The notes under the pieces are model-generated. The model did no database searches, was not told the DNA's origin, and saw only the letters and a program-made list of their open reading frames with translations. From an uncultured Pantoea sp. (GTDB lineage Bacteria > Pseudomonadota > Gammaproteobacteria > Enterobacterales > Enterobacteriaceae), in the NCBI GenBank assembly GCA_913778495.1, contig CAJYVD010000041.1, positions 1 to 64,000 of the forward strand: a stretch of 64,000 nt of DNA, given 5' to 3'. Positions within the stretch are counted from its first letter, which is position 1. Every line of letters begins with the position of its first letter. Made by a program: the position numbers and the translations under genes. Shown here piece after piece: positions 21,339 through 30,509 of the stretch.

Positions 21339-22133
21339 ATGCTGCATCCGCACGCCAAAGAGAGCACCTTTTCGCTGGATAATGTCAGCTTCCGCGTACC
21401 GGGCCGCACCCTGCTGCATCCACTTTCGCTGACCTTTGCCGCCGGCAACGTCACGGCGCTGATCGGTCATAATGGCTCGGGTAAATCCACCCTATTGAAG
21501 CTGCTGGGCCGTCACCACGCCGCCAGTAGCGGACGCGTGCTGCTTGACGACAAGCCGGTGGCCGAGTGGAACAGCAAGGCGTTTGCGCGACAGGTCGCCT
21601 ATCTCCCGCAGCAGCTGCCCGCAGCCGAAGGCATGACGGTGCGCGAACTGGTGGCGATTGGGCGCTATCCCTGGCACGGCGCACTGGGGCGCTTTGGCCG
21701 GGAAGATCGGCAGCACGTCGACGAGGCCATCGCTCAGGTGGGGCTGAGTCCCTTCGCCGGGCGGCTGGTGGACAGTTTATCCGGCGGCGAGCGCCAGCGG
21801 GCGTGGCTGGCCATGTTGGTGGCGCAAAACAGCCGCTGCCTGCTGTTGGATGAACCGACGTCGGCGCTGGACATTGCCCATCAGGTTGAGGTGTTGACGC
21901 TAATACAGCACCTGAGCCGCGTCCGGGGATTAACGGTGATAGCGGTGCTGCACGATATCAACATGGCGGCGCGCTATTGCGATCGGCTGGTGGCGCTGCG
22001 CGGAGGCGAAATGCTGGCGGAAGGCAAGCCGGAAACGATTATGCAGCCGGACGTGCTGGATGATATTTACGGCATTCCGATGGGCATTTTGCCGCATCCG
22101 GCGGGCGGTGCGCCCGTCAGTTTCGTGGTGTGA
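21339..22133 (+). CDS. fhuC: Ferric hydroxamate ABC transporter ATP-binding protein
   Basis: The ATPase that powers FhuB import of ferric hydroxamate siderophores (ferrichrome, ferrioxamine-type) across the inner membrane. The 264 residues carry Walker A GHNGSGKS (43-50), signature LSGGERQR (147-154) and Walker B LLLDEP (168-173). The ATG at 21339 has AAGGA at good spacing. It leads the fhuC-fhuD-fhuB operon behind a Fur box. In E. coli the outer-membrane receptor fhuA precedes it; here that gene is missing from the locus. Confidence 0.95.
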   Translation: MLHPHAKESTFSLDNVSFRVPGRTLLHPLSLTFAAGNVTALIGHNGSGKSTLLKLLGRHHAASSGRVLLDDKPVAEWNSKAFARQVAYLPQQLPAAEGMTVRELVAIGRYPWHGALGRFGREDRQHVDEAIAQVGLSPFAGRLVDSLSGGERQRAWLAMLVAQNSRCLLLDEPTSALDIAHQVEVLTLIQHLSRVRGLTVIAVLHDINMAARYCDRLVALRGGEMLAEGKPETIMQPDVLDDIYGIPMGILPHPAGGAPVSFVV

Positions 22134-22140
22134 GGTCCTG

Positions 22141-23019
22141 ATGCTGTCGCTTTCTCGTCGTCGTTTACTCACCGCCCTCGCGCTGACGCCCTTAATGCAG
22201 GTTGCGCCGCTGCGCGCGGCCGTGCCCGATGCCACGCGCATTCTTGCTATGGAGTGGCTGCCGGTAGAGCTGCTGATGGCGCTGGGCGTCGCACCGCTGG
22301 GCGTGGCGGACACGCGCAACTATCGCATTTGGGTGGGCGATCCGGTGCTGCCTGCCAGCACGGTGGATCTTGGTCTGCGCACCGAACCCAATCTGGAACT
22401 AATGACGCAATTACACCCCTCGTTGATCCTGCACTCCAACGGCTATGGTCCGTCGCTGGACAAGCTCGATCGCATCGCCCCGTCAATGGGGTTTGATCTC
22501 AACAGCGGTGACGGCAAACCCCTGACTACCGCGCGCAAGTCGCTGCATGCGCTCGGCGCGCGCCTTGGCCGGGAGGCGCAGGCGCAGCAGCATTTATACG
22601 AAGTGGATGCGCAGCTGGCGGCGGCCCGCGTGCGCCTGAAGCCGTTTACGTCGCGCCCGCTGCTGCTGATGTCGCTGCTGGATAGCCGTCATGCCATCAC
22701 CTTCGGGGCCAACAGTCTGTTTCTGGAGATCATGCAGACGCTCGGCCTGCGCAACGCCTGGCAGGGCGAAACCAATTTTTGGGGCAGCGCCGTGGTGGGG
22801 CTGGAGCGGCTGGCTGAGGTAGGCGATGTGCAGGTGATCTGCTTCGATCACGATAATGCACGTGACATGCAGCAGGTGCAGGCCACCGCGCTGTGGCAGG
22901 CGCTGCCGTTTGTGCGCGCCGGGCGCTTTCAGCGCGTGCCAGCGGTGTGGTACTACGGCGCCACCTACTCGACACTGAAATTTGTCCGCGTATTGACCGA
23001 CGCACTGGAGTCATCATGA
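22141..23019 (+). CDS. fhuD: Periplasmic ferric hydroxamate-binding protein
   Basis: FhuD captures Fe(III)-hydroxamates in the periplasm and hands them to FhuB. The 292-residue protein starts at 22141 with a twin-arginine signal (SRRRLL, about residues 4-9), like E. coli FhuD. It then has the class III binding-protein fold with EWLPVELL, GLRTEPNLELM and NAWQGETNFWGS conserved. It begins seven bases after fhuC, and its TGA is overlapped by the fhuB ATG. A longer in-frame reading beginning inside fhuC is rejected. Confidence 0.95.
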   Translation: MLSLSRRRLLTALALTPLMQVAPLRAAVPDATRILAMEWLPVELLMALGVAPLGVADTRNYRIWVGDPVLPASTVDLGLRTEPNLELMTQLHPSLILHSNGYGPSLDKLDRIAPSMGFDLNSGDGKPLTTARKSLHALGARLGREAQAQQHLYEVDAQLAAARVRLKPFTSRPLLLMSLLDSRHAITFGANSLFLEIMQTLGLRNAWQGETNFWGSAVVGLERLAEVGDVQVICFDHDNARDMQQVQATALWQALPFVRAGRFQRVPAVWYYGATYSTLKFVRVLTDALESS

Positions 23020-24998
23020 TGCGCCAGCGCCTTTTTCCGGTTGTTTTGTTAAGCGCCATGTTGGTGCTGGCGCTGGCATTAACCGTTTTGAACCTGTCAC
23101 AAACGCTTCCTATTGATCAGTGGCTTCAGGCCGCGCGCACGCCGGATCCGACCCATATCCAGCAGATGGTGTTTCATGCCAGTCAGCTTTCACGGTGGGT
23201 GCTGTCGCTGCTGGTGGGGGCGGGGCTAGGCCTGGCGGGACTGCTGTTTCAGCAGGTACTGCGTAACCCGTTGGCCGAACCCACCACGCTGGGCGTCTCG
23301 TCGGGCGCACAGTTAGGCATTACCGTCGCCACGCTGTGGCAGCTGCCCGGCGGGGCGCTGACCGAACAGTTCGCGGCGCTCGGTGGTGCGGTGCTGGTGG
23401 GGCTGCTGGTATTTGGCGTCGCGTGGGGGAAACGCCTGTCGCCGGTCACGCTGATCCTCGCGGGCTTGGTACTGAGCCTTTACACCGGCGCGGTTAACCA
23501 AATTTTCGCCATTTTTAACCACGACCAGCTGCAGAACCTGTTTTTGTGGGGCACCGGATCGCTGAACCAGCTGGATTGGCGCAACGTCGCGCAGCTCTGG
23601 CCGCGTCTGCTGGTGGCGTGCGCGCTGGCGCTGGCGCTGTTACGCCCGCTGACGCTGATGGGGCTGGATGACAGCGTGGCGAAAAATCTTGGCCTCTCCC
23701 TGTCGCTGGCGCGGGTGGTGGCGCTGGCGCTGGCCATTCTGCTCAGCGCCCAGTTGGTCAATGTGGCGGGCATTATCGGCTTCATCGGCCTGTTTGCGCC
23801 GCTGCTGGCGAAACTGCTTGGCGGGCGTCGTCTGCTGAGTCGCATGCTGCTGGCGCCGCTGATTGGCGCGCTGCTGCTGTGGCTGGCGGATCAGAGCGTG
23901 TGGTGGCTGACCCGACACTGGCGCGAGATCTCAACCGGCACCGCGACGGCGCTGATTGGCGTGCCGGTGCTGCTGTGGCTACTGCCGCGGTTGCGTAATG
24001 GCTCGGTGCCGCCAGCGATGAACATCGGCGATCGGGTGCCTGCGGAGCGCCAGGCGGTGTGGCGATGGGGACTCTGCGGCGTGGCGCTGGTGGCAATACT
24101 CAGCCTGGTGGCGCTGAGCATGGGGCACGATGCGCACAGCTGGACATGGGCGAGCGGCGACATGCGCGATCGGCTGCTACCGTGGCGAGCGCCGCGCGTG
24201 CTGGGGGCGCTCACCGTAGGCTTGATGCTGGGTGTGGCAGGCGCGCTGATCCAGCGCCTCACCGGGAATCCGATGGCCAGCCCGGAAGTGCTGGGGGTGA
24301 GTTCGGGCGCGGCGTGCGGTGTGGTGATCATGCTGTTTTTTGTGCCGGGCGATGCCGTGGCCTGGCTGCTGCCGGCGGGCGCGCTGGGCGCGGCGCTCAC
24401 CCTGGCGATCATCCTGCTGGTGGCGAGTCGCGGTGGTTTTTCTCCGGCGCGCATGCTGCTGGCGGGCATGGCGCTTAACAGCGCTTTTGTGACGCTGCTG
24501 ATGGTACTGCTCGCCAGTGGCGATCCGCGTATGGCCGGGCTGCTGAGCTGGATCTCCGGTTCCACCTATAACCTCTCCTGGCCTCAGGCGCTACAGAGCG
24601 CGGGCGTGGGCGCCGTGCTGGTGGCGTTGGCACCGCTAGCCAGCCGCTGGCTTACGCTGCTGCCGCTGGGCAGCGCCACGGCGCGATCGGCGGGCATGGC
24701 GCTGACGTCATCCCGTCTTTGCCTGCTGTTACTGGCGGCCGCGTTGACCGCCACCGCCACGTTAACCATCGGGCCGCTGAGCTTCATCGGCCTGATGGCA
24801 CCGCACATTGCGCGTATGCTCGGCTTCCGCCGCGCGCTGCCCCAGCTGTTGATGGCGGGGCTTATTGGCAGTGGACTCATGATGGTGGCGGATTGGTGCG
24901 GCAGAATGCTGGCATTCCCCGATCAGGTGCCGGCGGGATTGATGGCGACATTCCTGGGCGCGCCGTACTTTATCTGGCTGCTGCGCCGCAGCCAATAA
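23016..24998 (+). CDS. fhuB: Ferric hydroxamate ABC transporter permease (double-length)
   Basis: FhuB is the inner-membrane permease, unusual in being a fusion of two FecCD-type halves. At 660 residues it has the same length as E. coli FhuB. Each half carries the family segment NPLAEPTTLGVSSGA or NPMASPEVLGVSSGA (about 85-100 and 420-435) and a FIGLFAP/FIGLMAP segment, the coupling site for FhuC. The start is ATG 23016 overlapping the fhuD stop; a second ATG follows immediately. It ends at a strong terminator shared with hemL. Confidence 0.96.
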   Translation: MMRQRLFPVVLLSAMLVLALALTVLNLSQTLPIDQWLQAARTPDPTHIQQMVFHASQLSRWVLSLLVGAGLGLAGLLFQQVLRNPLAEPTTLGVSSGAQLGITVATLWQLPGGALTEQFAALGGAVLVGLLVFGVAWGKRLSPVTLILAGLVLSLYTGAVNQIFAIFNHDQLQNLFLWGTGSLNQLDWRNVAQLWPRLLVACALALALLRPLTLMGLDDSVAKNLGLSLSLARVVALALAILLSAQLVNVAGIIGFIGLFAPLLAKLLGGRRLLSRMLLAPLIGALLLWLADQSVWWLTRHWREISTGTATALIGVPVLLWLLPRLRNGSVPPAMNIGDRVPAERQAVWRWGLCGVALVAILSLVALSMGHDAHSWTWASGDMRDRLLPWRAPRVLGALTVGLMLGVAGALIQRLTGNPMASPEVLGVSSGAACGVVIMLFFVPGDAVAWLLPAGALGAALTLAIILLVASRGGFSPARMLLAGMALNSAFVTLLMVLLASGDPRMAGLLSWISGSTYNLSWPQALQSAGVGAVLVALAPLASRWLTLLPLGSATARSAGMALTSSRLCLLLLAAALTATATLTIGPLSFIGLMAPHIARMLGFRRALPQLLMAGLIGSGLMMVADWCGRMLAFPDQVPAGLMATFLGAPYFIWLLRRSQ

Positions 24999-25025
24999 AA
25001 AAGGGCGCTCCCGCGAGCGCCCTTA
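24996..25025. terminator. Bidirectional terminator between fhuB and hemL
   Basis: Perfect eight-base stem GGGCGCTC/GAGCGCCC around a four-base loop (25003-25022). On the minus strand it is followed by six T, so it is strongest for hemL; the plus side has only a short T stretch. Confidence 0.85.
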
Positions 25026-25044
25026 GTCGTGGGACAAGACAAGC

Positions 25045-26325
25045 TTACAGCTGAGCGAAACAGCGACGCGCGGCCTCAACGGTACGCGCAATGTCTTCTT
25101 CGGTGTGGGCCAACGACATAAAGCCTGCTTCAAACGCCGAAGGCGCAAGGTAAATGCCTTCCGCCAGCATCAAATGGAAGAAGCGCTTAAAGCGCTCGAC
25201 GTCGCAGCGGGTGACGTCCGCATAGCAGGTTACGTGCTCCGCATCGGTAAAGAACACGCCAAACATGCCGCCAACGTGGTTCACCACCAGCGGAATGTTT
25301 TCCGCTTTGGCCGCGGCCAGCAGCCCTTCAGCCAGCTGCATGGTGCGGGCCGTCAAGGTTGCGTGCGTGCCGGGCTGGGCAATCTGCGTCAGACAGGCAA
25401 AACCCGCCGCCATGGCGATGGGATTGCCGGAAAGCGTTCCCGCCTGATACACCGGGCCGGTCGGTGCCAGCGCTTCCATCACGTCACGACGACCGCCAAA
25501 GGCACCTACCGGCATGCCACCGCCGATGATTTTGCCAAGGCAGGTCAGATCGGGCGTCACGCCGTAATGCGCCTGTGCTCCACCGAGCGCGACGCGGAAG
25601 CCGGTCATCACTTCGTCGATAATCAGCAGGGCGCCAAACTCATCGCACAGCGCGCGTAAACCGGGCAGGAACTCAGGCTGCGGCGGAATGCAGTTCATAT
25701 TGCCCGCGACCGGCTCTACGATAATGCAGGCGATATCCTCGGGATATTGCTCAAACGCCGCGCGCACCGACGCCAGATCGTTGAACGTGCAGGTCAGGGT
25801 ATGTTTGGCGAAATCCGCTGGCACGCCGGGGGAATTCGGCTGGCCCAGCGTCAGCGCACCGGAACCCGCTTTGACCAACAGGCAGTCGGCGTGGCCGTGA
25901 TAGCATCCTTCAAACTTGATGATTTTGTCGCGATGGGTGAAGCCGCGCGCCAGGCGAATGGCGCTCATGGTGGCTTCGGTGCCCGAGTTCACCATGCGCA
26001 CCATCTCCATGCTGGGCACCAGCTCGCACACCAGCTCAGCCATGTTCACTTCCATTTCGGTGGGGGCGCCGAAGCTCAGACCTTGCGCGGCGGCGTCAAT
26101 CACCGCGTTACGGATGGTCGCGTTGTTGTGCCCCAGCACCATCGGTCCCCAGGACCCCACGTAGTCAATGTAGGCTTTGCCATCGGCGTCGTAGAGATAC
26201 GCGCCATCCGCGCGTTCGATGAACAGCGGCACGCCGCCGACACCGGTAAAAGCGCGTACCGGTGAATTAACGCCGCCGGGAATGCGGCGCTGCGCGCTGG
26301 CGTACAGGTTTTCTGACTTACTCAT
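25045..26325 (-). CDS. hemL: Glutamate-1-semialdehyde 2,1-aminomutase
   Basis: HemL isomerises glutamate-1-semialdehyde to 5-aminolevulinate, the C5 route to haem. The 426 residues match E. coli HemL in length. They show the class III aminotransferase fold with NSGTEATM (113-120), the DEVMTGFR segment (237-244) and the PLP lysine Lys265 (CLGKIIGGG). The ATG at 26325 has AGGAG upstream. It is divergent from erpA. clcA, which separates hemL and erpA in E. coli, is absent. Confidence 0.97.
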   Translation of the reverse strand: MSKSENLYASAQRRIPGGVNSPVRAFTGVGGVPLFIERADGAYLYDADGKAYIDYVGSWGPMVLGHNNATIRNAVIDAAAQGLSFGAPTEMEVNMAELVCELVPSMEMVRMVNSGTEATMSAIRLARGFTHRDKIIKFEGCYHGHADCLLVKAGSGALTLGQPNSPGVPADFAKHTLTCTFNDLASVRAAFEQYPEDIACIIVEPVAGNMNCIPPQPEFLPGLRALCDEFGALLIIDEVMTGFRVALGGAQAHYGVTPDLTCLGKIIGGGMPVGAFGGRRDVMEALAPTGPVYQAGTLSGNPIAMAAGFACLTQIAQPGTHATLTARTMQLAEGLLAAAKAENIPLVVNHVGGMFGVFFTDAEHVTCYADVTRCDVERFKRFFHLMLAEGIYLAPSAFEAGFMSLAHTEEDIARTVEAARRCFAQL

Positions 26326-26545
26326 GGATCGGCTCCTGCTGTTCTAAAAAATCTGGCGCCATTCTACGGGAAGAACGGGCTGCGATAAACGGCGAACGGG
26401 GGCGAAAGCCTGTTGCCACGCTATACTTTAGCGCACCCCACGCGGCACACAGTGCCAAGCGCGGCACTTGATTGCACCGAGGGGCTGGCAGATAATAGCG
26501 GAATTGAGGTCGTTTTCTGACCTGGACGTTTACCCGGAGTGAAAG

Positions 26546-26893
26546 ATGAGTGACGACGTAGCAGCGCTGCCTTTGCAATTTACTGATGCAGCAGCAAAAA
26601 AAGTGAAAAACCTGATTGCCGATGAAGAGAACCCGGCGCTGAAATTGCGCGTGTACATTACCGGCGGTGGATGCAGCGGCTTCCAGTATGGTTTTACTTT
26701 TGACGATCAGCTGAACGACGGCGACATGACCATCGAAAAACAGGGCGTCTCGCTGGTGGTGGATCCCATGAGCCTGCAATACCTGGTTGGCGGTTCGGTG
26801 GACTATACCGAAGGCCTGGAAGGTTCACGTTTTATCGTCACTAATCCCAACGCAAAAACCACCTGCGGCTGCGGCTCTTCATTCAGCATCTAA
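26546..26893 (+). CDS. erpA: Iron-sulfur cluster insertion protein ErpA
   Basis: This A-type carrier delivers [Fe-S] clusters to apoproteins such as IspG. The 115 residues end with the family's cysteine pair Cys107 and Cys109 (TTCGCGSSF), and Cys43 lies in GGGCSGF. Length and sequence match E. coli ErpA. The ATG at 26546 follows CCGGAGTGAAAG. It stands alone, facing a minus-strand secreted-protein gene across a hairpin. The 220-base hemL-erpA spacer should hold both promoters. Confidence 0.97.
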   Translation: MSDDVAALPLQFTDAAAKKVKNLIADEENPALKLRVYITGGGCSGFQYGFTFDDQLNDGDMTIEKQGVSLVVDPMSLQYLVGGSVDYTEGLEGSRFIVTNPNAKTTCGCGSSFSI

Positions 26894-26901
26894 GCGATAA
26901 T

Positions 26902-26924
26902 CTGACCGCCGTTCAGGCGGTCAG
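26902..26924. terminator. Hairpin between erpA and the small secreted gene
   Basis: A nine-base perfect stem CTGACCGCC-GTTCA-GGCGGTCAG directly after erpA. No T-run follows on either strand, so it is a weak or factor-assisted terminator, or serves to stabilise a 3' end. Confidence 0.5.
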
Positions 26925-26927
26925 TGC

Positions 26928-27179
26928 TTACCACTCCAGCGTTACCAATCGTGAGGTTTCACGCTTTTTCGCATCGCGCTTAAGCGCGCTTTGCGTCATG
27001 CGCGGCTGGGCGTTAACCTGTCCGCCGCAGGCAACAGAAGGCAGCGTACGGTCGCTCAAGCGCGAGATGTCACAGCGATAGAACAGCGTTAATGTAGCGG
27101 CAATAGAGCCGGTTGAGGTGCTCGCGCCCGACGGCGCAGCGATCGCCAGCCCGATGGCCAGCAGAAGCAGTCTGGTCAT
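26928..27179 (-). CDS. Small secreted protein of unknown function
   Basis: An 83-residue product that I do not recognise. The first 19 residues form a good signal peptide (hydrophobic core LLLLAIGLAIAA, cleavage after SGA). The mature part has two cysteines (36 and 51), which could form a disulfide, and a basic C-terminal half (ALKRDAKKRETSR). The ATG at 27179 has AGGA eight bases upstream, supporting translation. It stands alone between erpA and btuF, where E. coli carries yadS. It could be exported to the periplasm or beyond; no domain is identifiable. Confidence 0.6.
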   Translation of the reverse strand: MTRLLLLAIGLAIAAPSGASTSTGSIAATLTLFYRCDISRLSDRTLPSVACGGQVNAQPRMTQSALKRDAKKRETSRLVTLEW

Positions 27180-27298
27180 GGTGTAGTCCTGGTGTTCTTA
27201 AAGGCGCATTGCGCGAAATGGGCACCGTGCTTACGTGGCGCGGTGCCTTGTTATACATAACTCGGCGCGCGGGGCAGGATCTTTAGCCTGAAGGCCGT

Positions 27299-28093
27299 TT
27301 ATTTTTTCAGCGCGTGGAGCTGTGCGCACAGCTGTTTGGCCGCCAGCAACATGCGAGGGCCGGGGCGACTGAGCCAATTCTCATCAATGGCGATGATGGG
27401 CACGTTGAGCTGAGGCCGCCAGAAATCGGCAACGGCAGCGGCTTTTTGCTCGTCGCCGGGGGTAACAATCGCGCGGGGATGCCGCGTCAGGACCTGCTCT
27501 CGACTAACCTGCGGCCAGCTTACCGGGCTGTCGGCAAAAATATTTTGTCCCCCACACAGCGCGATCACCTCGTTTTGCAGGGTATGCCGCGCGGCGGTAA
27601 ACAGCGGCTGCTGAGCAAATTGCAAGAACAGCGGGACGGGCGTGCGCTGCGGATATTGCTGACGCAGGGCCGCTAACTGCGCGCGTAATGCCTGCGCTGC
27701 CGCGGCGGCTTTCTGTGGCTGTGGGCTCCAGCGCTGTAGGCTGGCCAGCGCGTCAATCATCCCTTCCAGGGTTTGCGGATCGATCCACACGACATTCAGT
27801 CCCAGCTGGCGCAGCTGATCTATTTGACGCTGCGGATTTCCCCCGCGCCACGCCAGCACTACATCCGGCTTGAGTTGAATGATGCGTTCGAGTTTAATTC
27901 CCTGCCAGGTCGCCACCTGCTCAATAGAGGCGGCTTGCGCAGGGTAGTCTGACCAGGCGCTAACCGCCACGGGCGTGATCCCTGCGGCAAAAGCCAGTTC
28001 TGTGAGATGTGGCGCAAGCGTAATAACGCGCGGGGCCGCAGCCAGCAGGCTATTGCCGATCAGCAATAGCCCGAGCAGCAGGTATTTAACCAC
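27299..28093 (-). CDS. btuF: Vitamin B12 periplasmic binding protein
   Basis: BtuF binds cobalamin in the periplasm and delivers it to BtuCD, whose genes are not in this window. The 264 residues start with a signal peptide ([15 protein letters not shown]) followed by the class III fold: [19 protein letters not shown], the [10 protein letters not shown] segment and [11 protein letters not shown], all matching E. coli BtuF. The start is GTG at 28093, overlapping the mtnN stop by eight bases, as in the E. coli mtnN-btuF arrangement. Confidence 0.95.
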   Translation of the reverse strand: MVKYLLLGLLLIGNSLLAAAPRVITLAPHLTELAFAAGITPVAVSAWSDYPAQAASIEQVATWQGIKLERIIQLKPDVVLAWRGGNPQRQIDQLRQLGLNVVWIDPQTLEGMIDALASLQRWSPQPQKAAAAAQALRAQLAALRQQYPQRTPVPLFLQFAQQPLFTAARHTLQNEVIALCGGQNIFADSPVSWPQVSREQVLTRHPRAIVTPGDEQKAAAVADFWRPQLNVPIIAIDENWLSRPGPRMLLAAKQLCAQLHALKK

Positions 28094-28784
28094 GCGCCAG
28101 TTGCGTCAGCAGGTTTTCAACCATCAGCGAAGATTGGGTCGCCGCGACGCTAAGGAATTCGTCGAAGCTGAGGTGCGAGGCCTGATCGGCGACGTCAGAA
28201 ATGGCGCGCACCACCACAAACGGCACGGCGAACTGGTGGCACACATGGCCGATGGCCGTGGCTTCCATTTCTACTGCAACGGCCTGCGGGAAGGTGCTGC
28301 GGATGCGCGCCAGCGCGTCACCGCCATTGATAAAGGCATCACCGCTTACCACTAAGCCGCGTACGGCATTCAGATTCAACTGTTGGATCACCTGCTCGGT
28401 AGCCTCAATCAGCTTAATATCAGCGGTAAACGCCGCTGGACAGCCCGCCATCTGGCCGGGCGCATAGCCAAATGCGGTCACATCGGCGTCGTGATAGCGC
28501 ACTTCGTCAGACACCACGATATCACCCACCTTCAACGTCGAGGCCAGACCGCCCGCCGAGCCGGTATTGATCACCACATCCGGTTTGCACAGCTGTAACA
28601 GCAGCGTGGTGCCCAGCGCCGCTGCCGTTTTGCCGATGCCTGATTTGAGCAGAGCCACCTCAACGCCATTCAACGTGCCGGTGTAAATTTCGCAGCCGGC
28701 CAGGCTTAGCGTCTGGCGGTTTTCAATTTTGTCACGCAGCAGTGTGACTTCCTGCTCCATCGCGCCAATAATGCCTGCTTTCAT
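28086..28784 (-). CDS. mtnN: 5'-methylthioadenosine/S-adenosylhomocysteine nucleosidase
   Basis: MtnN (Pfs) cleaves methylthioadenosine, S-adenosylhomocysteine and 5'-deoxyadenosine. It clears the byproduct of the SpeD/SpeE pathway and feeds autoinducer-2 precursor synthesis. The 232 residues equal the E. coli length. Catalytic Glu12 (AMEQEV) and the late catalytic aspartate in AISDVAD are present, with NTGSAGG and VEMEATAI in the binding site. The ATG at 28784 is chosen because [10 protein letters not shown] is the family N-terminus; the open frame upstream is not conserved. First gene of mtnN-btuF, divergent from dgt. Confidence 0.97.
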   Translation of the reverse strand: MKAGIIGAMEQEVTLLRDKIENRQTLSLAGCEIYTGTLNGVEVALLKSGIGKTAAALGTTLLLQLCKPDVVINTGSAGGLASTLKVGDIVVSDEVRYHDADVTAFGYAPGQMAGCPAAFTADIKLIEATEQVIQQLNLNAVRGLVVSGDAFINGGDALARIRSTFPQAVAVEMEATAIGHVCHQFAVPFVVVRAISDVADQASHLSFDEFLSVAATQSSLMVENLLTQLARG

Positions 28785-28882
28785 AAAGAATCTCGCTGTA
28801 GTTATGGATGTAAACCGTAAAAGTGAGGCATAGTCTATCATGGCTGACAAGGGATCAATTCACCTAAAAATACGAGGTTACG

Positions 28883-30376
28883 ATGGCGACGATCAATTTC
28901 AGGAAGAAGATCAGCTTTACCCGCCCTTATACCAGCCGCAAAGATCCCGAAGGTGAATACCTTATTACCCGCCATTTTGAAAGCGACCGTGGGCGTATTA
29001 TTAACTCCGCGGCGATTCGTCGGTTGCAGCAAAAAACGCAGGTCTTTCCGCTGGAGCGCAATGCGGCAGTACGCTCGCGTCTCACGCACTCGCTGGAAGT
29101 GCAGCAAACCGGGCGTTATATCACCAAAGAGATTCTGCATACCTTGAAAATGCACGAGGGCGGTCTGGCGCGGTACGGGCTGGATGACTTCGAAGGCGCG
29201 GTTGAAAGCCTGGTGGAAATGGCCTGTTTGCTGCATGACGTCGGCAATCCGCCGTTTGGCCACTTTGGTGAAGCGGCCATCAATGACTGGTTCGACGCGA
29301 ATCTGCCTGCCGAGCTGGTGGATCCCCTGGTGGCGGGCGTGGCTGACGATGCGCAGCAGGCTGATTTTGACCAGCTGAATGCAATGATTCGTCAGGATTT
29401 GTGCCATTTTGAAGGCAATGCGCAGGCCATTCGCCTGGTGCACACGCTGCTGCAGCTTAATTTAAGCTACGCCCAAGTCGCTTGTATTTTGAAATATACC
29501 GCTCCTGCCTGGTGGCAGGGAAATAAGCCCGACGCGTTCAGCGTACTGATGAAAAAGCCGGGATTTTATTTATCGGAACGGGAATATGTCGCTGACTTGC
29601 GCGCGGCGACCAATATTAAAGAGCATCACCGATTTCCGCTGACCTGGATAATGGAGGCGGCAGACGACATCTCGTACTGCATCGCCGACCTGGACGATGC
29701 GGTAGAAAAAGATATCTTTGACGTAGAAGCACTTTATAAATACATGCTCGCGATTTGGGGACCGGTGAATAACGGCGACGCATTTAGCCGCACCATCGGC
29801 GAGGCATGGAAAGAGGCAAATCAGAAAAAACGCCGCAGTCTGAGCGATCAATTTTTCATGTCACTGCGGGTCAATGTACAAAGCGTATTAGTGGGACATG
29901 CAGTGCGTCGATTTGTGGATAATCTTCCGGCTATCTTTGAAGGTAACTTTAATCACGCGCTGCTTGAGGATGATGGCGAAGAAGGTCGCTTATTATCCTT
30001 GTTTAAAACTGTGGCGCGCCAGCGGGTATTTAACCATCCTGAAGTTGAGCAGTTAGAATTACAGGGCTATCGGGTCATTAAAGGTTTATTGGAAATTTAT
30101 CACTCGCTAATGCAGCTCGACTATGAGCAGTTTACCACCTTGATGAACGATGATTTTTTGCCCGGGCATCCCATTGAAACGCGGCTTTTTCATAAACTTT
30201 CCGGCAAGCACCGTAAGGCGTATCAGCAGCAGATGCGTGCGCGTATTGTGGAGCATAAATATCAGCGGCTTCTGTGGGAGCGCTATTATCGTTCAAGATT
30301 GATTCAAGACTATATTAGTGGAATGACGGATAATTACGCGTGGGATGAATATCGGCGCTTGATGGCGGTAGAATAA
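28883..30376 (+). CDS. dgt: Deoxyguanosine triphosphate triphosphohydrolase
   Basis: Dgt hydrolyses dGTP to deoxyguanosine and tripolyphosphate. It is an HD-domain enzyme of 497 residues, slightly shorter than E. coli Dgt (505). The HD metal ligands are visible: RLTHS (His69) and [15 protein letters not shown] (His118, Asp119), plus the [12 protein letters not shown] helix. The C-terminal [19 protein letters not shown] is strongly conserved. The middle third is more A+T-rich and diverged than neighbouring genes. The ATG at 28883 has ACGAGG upstream. degP follows after a 133-base spacer with its own promoter. Confidence 0.96.
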   Translation: MATINFRKKISFTRPYTSRKDPEGEYLITRHFESDRGRIINSAAIRRLQQKTQVFPLERNAAVRSRLTHSLEVQQTGRYITKEILHTLKMHEGGLARYGLDDFEGAVESLVEMACLLHDVGNPPFGHFGEAAINDWFDANLPAELVDPLVAGVADDAQQADFDQLNAMIRQDLCHFEGNAQAIRLVHTLLQLNLSYAQVACILKYTAPAWWQGNKPDAFSVLMKKPGFYLSEREYVADLRAATNIKEHHRFPLTWIMEAADDISYCIADLDDAVEKDIFDVEALYKYMLAIWGPVNNGDAFSRTIGEAWKEANQKKRRSLSDQFFMSLRVNVQSVLVGHAVRRFVDNLPAIFEGNFNHALLEDDGEEGRLLSLFKTVARQRVFNHPEVEQLELQGYRVIKGLLEIYHSLMQLDYEQFTTLMNDDFLPGHPIETRLFHKLSGKHRKAYQQQMRARIVEHKYQRLLWERYYRSRLIQDYISGMTDNYAWDEYRRLMAVE

Positions 30377-30431
30377 ATTTTCATTTGTAAAGATGGAGAA
30401 TAATTTTTTACCTTTGGCCAACACTTATTCA

Positions 30432-30459
30432 GGAACTTCGCGCTAAAAAATACATCTCA
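30432..30459 (+). promoter_or_regulatory. Sigma-E (RpoE)-type promoter of degP
   Basis: GGAACTT (30432-30438) and TCTCA (30455-30459) are separated by exactly 16 bases, matching the sigma-E consensus GAACTT-N16-TCTGA at the -35 and four of five -10 positions. It lies about 50 bases before the degP ATG. Expected: induction by misfolded outer-membrane proteins through RseP, encoded at 45425-46774. Confidence 0.8.
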
Positions 30460-30509
30460 TATCACGACCACAGCAATGGTCTGGACGTTAATTTCAGAGA
30501 GATACAACA

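Noticed and set aside
23891-24565. A 224-codon frame antisense to fhuB
   Set aside because: Shadow of a GC-rich membrane-protein gene with no start signals.
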